From positions 62,001 to 126,000 of the forward strand of contig CAWHZU010000025.1 of assembly GCA_963833885.1 (NCBI GenBank): a stretch of 64,000 nucleotides of DNA. The letters are read 5' to 3'. Source of the stretch: JASHPR01 sp963833885. Its GTDB lineage: Bacteria > Actinomycetota > Actinomycetes > Streptosporangiales > Streptosporangiaceae. Positions 60,926 through 64,000 of the stretch are shown here, one piece after another. Numbering within the stretch: position 1 is the stretch's first letter; each line of letters starts with the position of its first letter. A program made the position numbers and the translations under genes. The notes under the pieces were generated by a model. That model made no database searches and was not told the DNA's origin. It saw only the letters and a list, made by a program, of their open reading frames with translations.

Positions 60926-62899
60926 TCAGCGGTGGCGGTGGCTCGGCGGGACGTCGAGTGCGGGATTCCGGTCGAAGAACCCGCTCGGCTTGAGCGTGAA
61001 TCCGACCCGCTCGACCGGCATGACCGGCCAGTCCTCAGGCCTGGAGATGTGGTGACTGCCCGCCGTGTACCAGAGCACGACGTTGGTGTTCTCGATCGGG
61101 CGATCGGCCTCGGTCCAGGCTGGCAGCCCGGCGCCGCCGGGATGCTGATTGGGGTAATCGCCCGCCGGGTACAGCTCGTCGGGCCGGTGGGGGGTGACCC
61201 ACAGGTGCTTCGTGGCGAACACGGCGCGCTGGTTCACCACGCTGTCGGGGTGGGTGAACGGCAAGATGTTGCTGCCGGGCACCAGCTTGTAGCCGGGCTC
61301 ATGCCCGAGCTCTGTCTTGCTGCCCGGGTTGGTGACCAGCCAGTACCGGCCGCGCAGCGGGTCGATCACGCGCTGCGCCTCCGATTCCCGCCGTAGTGGC
61401 CGCCGCACCGGCCGGAACGCGGTGCCCGCCGGGTTGGCGGGACCCAGCGGGACCGGCTCGGTCTCCACCTCGTACACGGTGTTGCGCGGCCCGTCGATTG
61501 CCATGTCCATGCGCACACTGAGGAAGTGCTGGTGATGGGCGGCGAGCGTCTGCGGTGCGACCACCGTGCCGAAGTCGCTGGTTTCTCCGGGCGCCAGGGC
61601 GCTGGTCAGCACCATGCCGGTCAGCTTGGCCTCGAACTCGATGGTGCCGTCCTGGTAGAAGTACCAGTAGATCGCGTACTCGTAGTTGCTCGCGGTGATG
61701 ATGAACGAGATCACCAGCCGTCGGCTCCGGCGAGTCTCGGTGGTTTGCAGGTCTTCATCGAAATGCTTCCACAGCAGGCCGAAGTCTTCCTCATGCAGGC
61801 AGATCGCGTTCTTGATCACGTACGGCTCTCCGCTGGAGTCGGCGAGCTCTACGTCGAAGTAACGGATTTCCCCGAGGCAGTCACAGCCGTACTCGAGTGA
61901 GTTGGCCATGATCCCGATCCCGTACTCACCGATGTCAAAGGCGTTGCGGTAGCCCAAGAACGGCCGCGGGTCGGCATACGGGATGTAGAGCTCTGCCACC
62001 GAGGCACGCCAGATGACCGGCCGTACCCGGTCCCCGTCCTCGTATCCGACGGCGTGCAGGACGAGGCCTTCCCGGGCGGTGAAGCCCACCCGGAACCGCC
62101 ACCGCTGCCAGCGAACCTCCCAGCCGTCGATCTCAAAGCTCGGGCCGTCGGGCTGGACGATCTCCAGCGCTTTCAGGTCTCGCCGGGGCTCGATCCGGTC
62201 GGCGGCATAGGCCCCATCACCGGGCGGGAACGGCACGACGCCCAGGTCCTCCACGCGCAGCACCGTCATGTCGTCGAGGTCCACGACGGCGTGCAGGCCG
62301 TAGATTGGCTTGGCGTACGGATTGTCGTCGGGCCGCTCGCGGTAGAAGAGCAGTGTCCACATGACCCGGCGCCCGGCCTCTTCATCGGCCGTGAACATGC
62401 CGATTCCCCACGGTTCGAATAGCACCTGCGCGGGATTGGTAATGCCGCGGCGCTCGAGACCGGCCTGAATCTGCGGGTCGGCCGCGGTCACCCGCTGGCA
62501 CTCGGCGTACTCCCAGAGTGTCACCGGGCCGATCGCCCCGGGAACCGACCGCCAGGACGCGACGCAATCATCGGTGAGCGACACGACTGCCTCATACAGC
62601 ATGTGCTCTCGCGGTTCCATGAGAACGATGAATGCCTCGCGCGGTGCCGCATCAGCGTCCGTTGCGGAATGGCCGGCATCAGCGCTCTCGGCGGGGCCGG
62701 GAAGGCGACCTGCTCCTTTGCCCTCGTGCAGGTTCACCGACACGAACCGGGCCTCCGGGGTCACCGGCTGCTCTCGGCGGAGGATCGCGACCGCCCGCTT
62801 GATCTCGTCGCCATCCAGCGGATCCAGGGGATGATGACAGACCCGGTCCGCGACCTGCCCGACGGCGGAACCCTGGCTGCGCTGATCTTCCTCGGTCAT
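60926..62899 (-). CDS. Copper-containing primary amine oxidase
   Basis: A 657-residue copper amine oxidase that oxidises primary amines to aldehydes, ammonia and H2O2. The topaquinone precursor Tyr is in SNYEYAIYW (Tyr about residue 406), the catalytic base Asp in YRNAFDIGEYGIG, and the copper His residues in HHQHFLSVRMD and GSHHISRPEDWPVMP. Domains D2/D3 precede the catalytic domain. ATG 62899 is used; GTG 62908 is 3 codons earlier and neither has a clear ribosome site. Upstream on the other strand is an APC permease, the usual uptake partner. No signal peptide is visible, so it may act in the cytoplasm. Confidence 0.94.
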   Translation of the reverse strand: MTEEDQRSQGSAVGQVADRVCHHPLDPLDGDEIKRAVAILRREQPVTPEARFVSVNLHEGKGAGRLPGPAESADAGHSATDADAAPREAFIVLMEPREHMLYEAVVSLTDDCVASWRSVPGAIGPVTLWEYAECQRVTAADPQIQAGLERRGITNPAQVLFEPWGIGMFTADEEAGRRVMWTLLFYRERPDDNPYAKPIYGLHAVVDLDDMTVLRVEDLGVVPFPPGDGAYAADRIEPRRDLKALEIVQPDGPSFEIDGWEVRWQRWRFRVGFTAREGLVLHAVGYEDGDRVRPVIWRASVAELYIPYADPRPFLGYRNAFDIGEYGIGIMANSLEYGCDCLGEIRYFDVELADSSGEPYVIKNAICLHEEDFGLLWKHFDEDLQTTETRRSRRLVISFIITASNYEYAIYWYFYQDGTIEFEAKLTGMVLTSALAPGETSDFGTVVAPQTLAAHHQHFLSVRMDMAIDGPRNTVYEVETEPVPLGPANPAGTAFRPVRRPLRRESEAQRVIDPLRGRYWLVTNPGSKTELGHEPGYKLVPGSNILPFTHPDSVVNQRAVFATKHLWVTPHRPDELYPAGDYPNQHPGGAGLPAWTEADRPIENTNVVLWYTAGSHHISRPEDWPVMPVERVGFTLKPSGFFDRNPALDVPPSHRHR

Positions 62900-62922
62900 G
62901 GGTCGCACGTTACAGCACCGTT

Positions 62923-62932
62923 TTTCGCGAAA
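62923..62932. promoter_or_regulatory. TTTCGCGAAA palindrome upstream of the amine oxidase
   Basis: Perfect 10-bp palindrome, 24 nt upstream of the amine oxidase ATG on the minus strand, suited to an operator that would block this promoter. No regulator gene of TetR/GntR type is next to it in the window. Confidence 0.5.
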
Positions 62933-63144
62933 CTAGATGATCTCTCTGCCTCCCGTCCGCCCAGGTTGCGGTCACGGCAGGCGGGCGGGGCTGCCGGAGT
63001 CCGCCAAGGTTTGCTGTGACGGCAGGCGCTCGTGGCGGCCGCCTGCGGGCCCGGCGGCGTGGTGGCCCGGCGCCCAGATTGGTTCGCCGGACCGACCGGG
63101 ATGCTGTGCACCGAAAGGAACCGGAAGAGGCCCAGAAGATCGGT

Positions 63145-63175
63145 GCAACCCATTCTGTGGTTTGTGTTGCTTTTT
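63145..63175 (+). terminator. Terminator-like hairpin 1 in the permease leader
   Basis: GCAAC (63145-63149) pairs with GTTGC (63166-63170), extendable by two more pairs after a mismatch, followed at once by TTTTT (63171-63175). Upstream of the second permease by about 220 nt. Weak stem, so tentative. Confidence 0.35.
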
Positions 63176-63283
63176 GGGGCTAGCTCAGCGACGCTATGTC
63201 CGACGTAAGCAAGAGCTTGGGGAGGGTGGGGGTACCAGCGTGAGCTGGGGGATTGCCGCATCTGTCACGGATTGCACGTAACA

Positions 63284-63341
63284 GGCGGTTGGCACCAGTC
63301 AGGCGGGAACCCCGGGGGCCAAAACTACAGTCGCCTTTTTT
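63284..63341 (+). terminator. Terminator-like hairpin 2 with T6 in the permease leader
   Basis: GGCGGTTG (63284-63291) pairs fully with CAGTCGCC (63328-63335), two pairs being G-U, enclosing a 36-nt loop that can itself fold (GGC/GCC around a CCCCGGGG-like core). TTTTTT follows at 63336-63341. It ends 52 nt before the permease ATG. Hairpin plus T6 is unusual in high-GC actinomycetes and may be an attenuator. Confidence 0.45.
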
Positions 63342-63393
63342 CGCTGGAGCGAAGATCGAGCCCGAGTAGGCCCGAGACTTTTTAGGAGAACAG

Positions 63394-64000
63394 ATGACGG
63401 ATCGTCCAGTAAAGGCTGTCCCGGGGCCGGCGGTCCCGGCGACCGAGGCGGGGCTCAAGCCCAACGCCATCGGTCTGGCCCAGGACACGATCATCGGCAT
63501 GGCCACGTCGGCGCCGGCCGGTACGGTCGCCGCGACGCTCGCCGCCCTGGCGGCGGCCACCGCCTACGGCGGCGGCGCGGTCCTGCTCGTTACCGCGATC
63601 CCGATGCTGGTCATCGCCAACGCGTACCGGCGCTGCAACCTGTGGAACGCCAACGCTGGTGCGTCATTTGAGTGGGTCGGCCGGGCCATCAACCCGTACC
63701 TGGGATTTATCACCGGATGGACGATGATCCTCGGGTACGTCATCACCACCGTCGCCGAAGTGGTGGTGCTTGCCCCCAGCGTTCTTCAGATCTGGGGGTC
63801 TAACTCAACGAGCACATGGCAGAGCGTCGGCATCGACGTCGGCCTCGTCCTGGTCATGCTCATCATCGCCATCATCGGGATCAGGCTGACGGCCCGCGTG
63901 CAGGTCGGCATGGCCCTGGTGGAGTACACCGTCCTGATCGGCCTGTCGATCGCCGGCCTGGTCATCGTGCTGGCCGGCCATCACGCCGGAGCCATGCACT
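63394..64000 (+). CDS. APC-superfamily permease, 5' part (runs off the window)
   Basis: The reading frame is open from ATG 63394 to the window end, 202 codons. AGGAGA lies at 63384-63389. The protein begins with a short cytoplasmic tail, then GLKPNAIGLAQDTIIGMATS, IPMLVIANAYRRCNLWNANA and GASFEWVGRAINPYLGFITG, the same layout as the permease at 56029. It faces away from the copper amine oxidase gene, suggesting uptake of that enzyme's amine substrate. The 3' end is outside the window. Confidence 0.92.
   Translation, partial: MTDRPVKAVPGPAVPATEAGLKPNAIGLAQDTIIGMATSAPAGTVAATLAALAAATAYGGGAVLLVTAIPMLVIANAYRRCNLWNANAGASFEWVGRAINPYLGFITGWTMILGYVITTVAEVVVLAPSVLQIWGSNSTSTWQSVGIDVGLVLVMLIIAIIGIRLTARVQVGMALVEYTVLIGLSIAGLVIVLAGHHAGAMH

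Larger units (their letters stand above)
62900..63393. other. 494-nt spacer between amine oxidase and second APC permease
   Basis: I see no convincing gene here. It holds the TTTCGCGAAA palindrome (62923-62932), a direct repeat-like (T/G)(C/G)ACGGCAGGCG (62971 and 63017 areas), two hairpins with T-runs (63145-63175 and 63284-63341), and a TTCGCTGGAGCGAA hairpin (63340-63353). These structures make a leader-type or attenuator region likely. Confidence 0.5.

Noticed and set aside
63176..63250. GGGGCTAGCTCAG resembling the 5' end and D-arm of a tRNA
   Set aside because: The matching acceptor strand, anticodon arm and T-loop (GGTTCGA) are missing.
62896..63261. Minus-strand open frame in the permease leader
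   Set aside because: Overlaps the amine oxidase start, low-complexity composition and no initiation signal; the region is better explained as a regulatory leader.
1..64000. CRISPR arrays and rRNA or tRNA genes
   Set aside because: No regularly spaced repeats of 25-40 bp and no rRNA or complete tRNA folds were recognised by eye in the window.

Overview
The window is high-GC actinomycete chromosome. The evidence is GTG starts throughout, a translation-factor block in the order infB, DUF503, rbfA, nrnA, truB, ribF, rpsO, pnp, a mycothiol-type DsbA-like reductase, and conservon operons. The lineage looks like a filamentous Streptosporangiales/Streptomyces-type actinomycete, but the species cannot be read from the sequence.

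Layout. 1-11032: core housekeeping genes on the plus strand (end of infB through pnp, an M16 peptidase and dapB). 11099-25138: mixed metabolic and small conserved genes, including YccF, DUF2293 and DUF2277 proteins, a cytochrome P450 translationally coupled to a frameshifted APH-like kinase, a LysE exporter, an acyl-CoA synthetase, an NfeD/SPFH pair, an ECF sigma factor flanked by two proline-rich envelope proteins, menA, a NERD protein, an amidase and a lipoprotein. 25259-42331: an MMPL transporter, malQ, a DUF574-type methyltransferase, pepN, an Rv2466c-like reductase, an RpiB-like isomerase followed by a SET-domain protein, a secreted peptidase-like hydrolase, a MacB-like ABC exporter divergent from a NarL-type two-component system, and an NDH-2/FSP1-like flavoprotein.

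42473-55839 is the striking part: a head-to-tail tandem duplication of about 6.7 kb, nearly identical at nucleotide level. Each unit holds an Eis-like GNAT acetyltransferase, a membrane SpoIIE/PP2C phosphatase, and a complete conservon: CvnA sensor kinase with a NIT-type sensor domain, CvnB roadblock protein, CvnC DUF742 protein and CvnD small GTPase. The copies differ at one SNP and one 18/21-nt block, and the novel joint has 2 bp of microhomology.

55840-64000: an APC permease, a third and divergent conservon (no NIT domain), a copper amine oxidase, and the start of a second, paralogous APC permease that runs off the window. The third conservon therefore sits inside what looks like an amine uptake and oxidation locus. 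The 494-nt region between the amine oxidase and the second permease carries two hairpins followed by T-runs and a TTTCGCGAAA palindrome, which suggests regulation by attenuation and by an operator-binding protein.

Functionally, the right third is a signalling and transport island: three G-protein-like conservons, a PP2C phosphatase that could act on the same or a neighbouring phospho-signalling pathway, and amine import/oxidation genes. The left part is ordinary core genome.
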